Positions 5,333 to 5,575 of a stretch of DNA of 5,575 bases are shown one piece after another. This DNA is from Candidatus Aphodomonas merdavium (GTDB lineage: Bacteria; Bacillota; Clostridia; Christensenellales; Aristaeellaceae): positions 1 to 5,575 of the forward strand of contig DVLH01000090.1 of NCBI GenBank assembly GCA_018715585.1, written 5' to 3'. A model generated the notes under the pieces. The model did no database searches. It saw nothing but the letters and a program-made list of their open reading frames with translations, and was not told where the DNA came from. Position numbers and translations under genes: made by a program. Within the stretch, counting starts at the first letter, position 1; each line of letters begins with the position of its first letter.

Positions 5333-5360
5333 ACCGCTGGGGCTTATGGGATAAGCCGGT
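5333..5360. terminator. inverted repeat between convergent genes, weak terminator
   Basis: GGCTTAT (5341-5347) and ATAAGCC (5351-5357) pair perfectly over 7 bp around GGG, and ACCG at 5333-5336 could pair with CGGT at 5357-5360 as an outer stem. On the plus strand only a broken T-rich stretch (5361-5375) follows; on the minus strand none does. It sits directly behind the stop codon of the XRE gene and about 90 bp behind the 98-aa gene, a sensible place for a weak terminator. Confidence 0.35.
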
Positions 5361-5575
5361 TCATTTTCCGTTTTGCTTAGAGGCTTTGATTGCACTATCA
5401 ATCGCACCTTCGATGATGGGAAGATACTCCTCGGGGCAAAGGCTGAGCTTGTGGTTTATGCGCCGGCGTTGTTCGCTTTCTTCGCGCTGTGTTTCAGGAG
5501 AAAAATATTGCTCTACCGGAAGCCTGCAAATCCGTATGAGTTCAAAAAGTACGGGCACGCTGGGAATATCGCCGC
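5361..5575 (-). CDS. C-terminal part of a probable XRE-family (helix-turn-helix) regulator, cut by the window edge
   Basis: Seventy residues are visible before the TGA at 5363-5361; the N-terminus lies beyond 5575. The frame stays open to the edge, so the GTG at 5558 is an internal valine, not the start. The segment begins GDIPSVPVLFELIRIC and continues LPVEQYFSP. This matches the end of the HTH_3/XRE domain of small Firmicute repressors, where the last helix of the fold is followed by a pattern like VDQYF. A charged linker (QREESEQRRR) and a C-terminal helix (about CPEEYLPIIEGAIDSAIK) follow, as in that family. The DNA-recognition helix is not in view, so the assignment rests on the tail. 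Such regulators are common next to mobile elements, and it may control genes further right. Confidence 0.65.
   Translation of the reverse strand, partial: GDIPSVPVLFELIRICRLPVEQYFSPETQREESEQRRRINHKLSLCPEEYLPIIEGAIDSAIKASKQNGK

Overview
The window looks like a chromosomal segment of a moderately GC-rich Firmicute, most likely a Clostridia-type anaerobe. Three things suggest this: an Rrf2/IscR regulator followed by cysteine desulfurase and scaffold genes with no hscBA or fdx behind them, strong GGAGG-type ribosome binding sites, and free use of GTG and TTG start codons. The taxon is an inference from gene order and signals; no rRNA or other marker is present.

Left part (1-2100): a tight plus-strand operon iscR-iscS-iscU for iron-sulfur cluster assembly. 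IscR is an Rrf2 repressor with a three-cysteine cluster site, IscS takes sulfur from cysteine, and IscU is the scaffold on which the cluster forms. The iscR and iscS genes are 5 bp apart and iscS overlaps iscU by 8 bp. A 14-bp hairpin with a T-tract closes the operon at 2054-2098. Just before it lies a strong ribosome binding site with no gene behind it, perhaps the stump of a lost fourth gene.

Middle (2103-4017): a gene-poor gap of about 420 bp that holds two terminators, one per strand, then a minus-strand gene for cobyrinate a,c-diamide synthase (cbiA/cobB, cobalamin pathway). It has its own consensus promoter (TTGACT, 18 bp, TATAAT), a roughly 100-nt leader without a visible cobalamin riboswitch, and its own terminator. 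It converges with the isc operon and has no other cobalamin gene beside it.

Right part (4018-5575): about 940 bp without a recognisable gene. Its left half is GC-rich and full of short inverted repeats; its right half is more AT-rich. Two small ORFs with ribosome binding sites (64 and 34 codons) are the only coding candidates. Then comes a small plus-strand gene of unknown function (98 aa, eight cysteines). Facing it is the C-terminal part of a probable XRE-family (helix-turn-helix) regulator that runs off the right edge. This end looks like accessory or mobile-element-derived DNA, but no integrase, transposase or attachment site is visible.

No tRNA, rRNA, CRISPR array or insertion sequence was found. 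I see no clear new multi-gene system. The best leads are the structured, gene-free stretch at 4065-4450, the small ORFs, and the 98-aa gene with its regulator neighbour.
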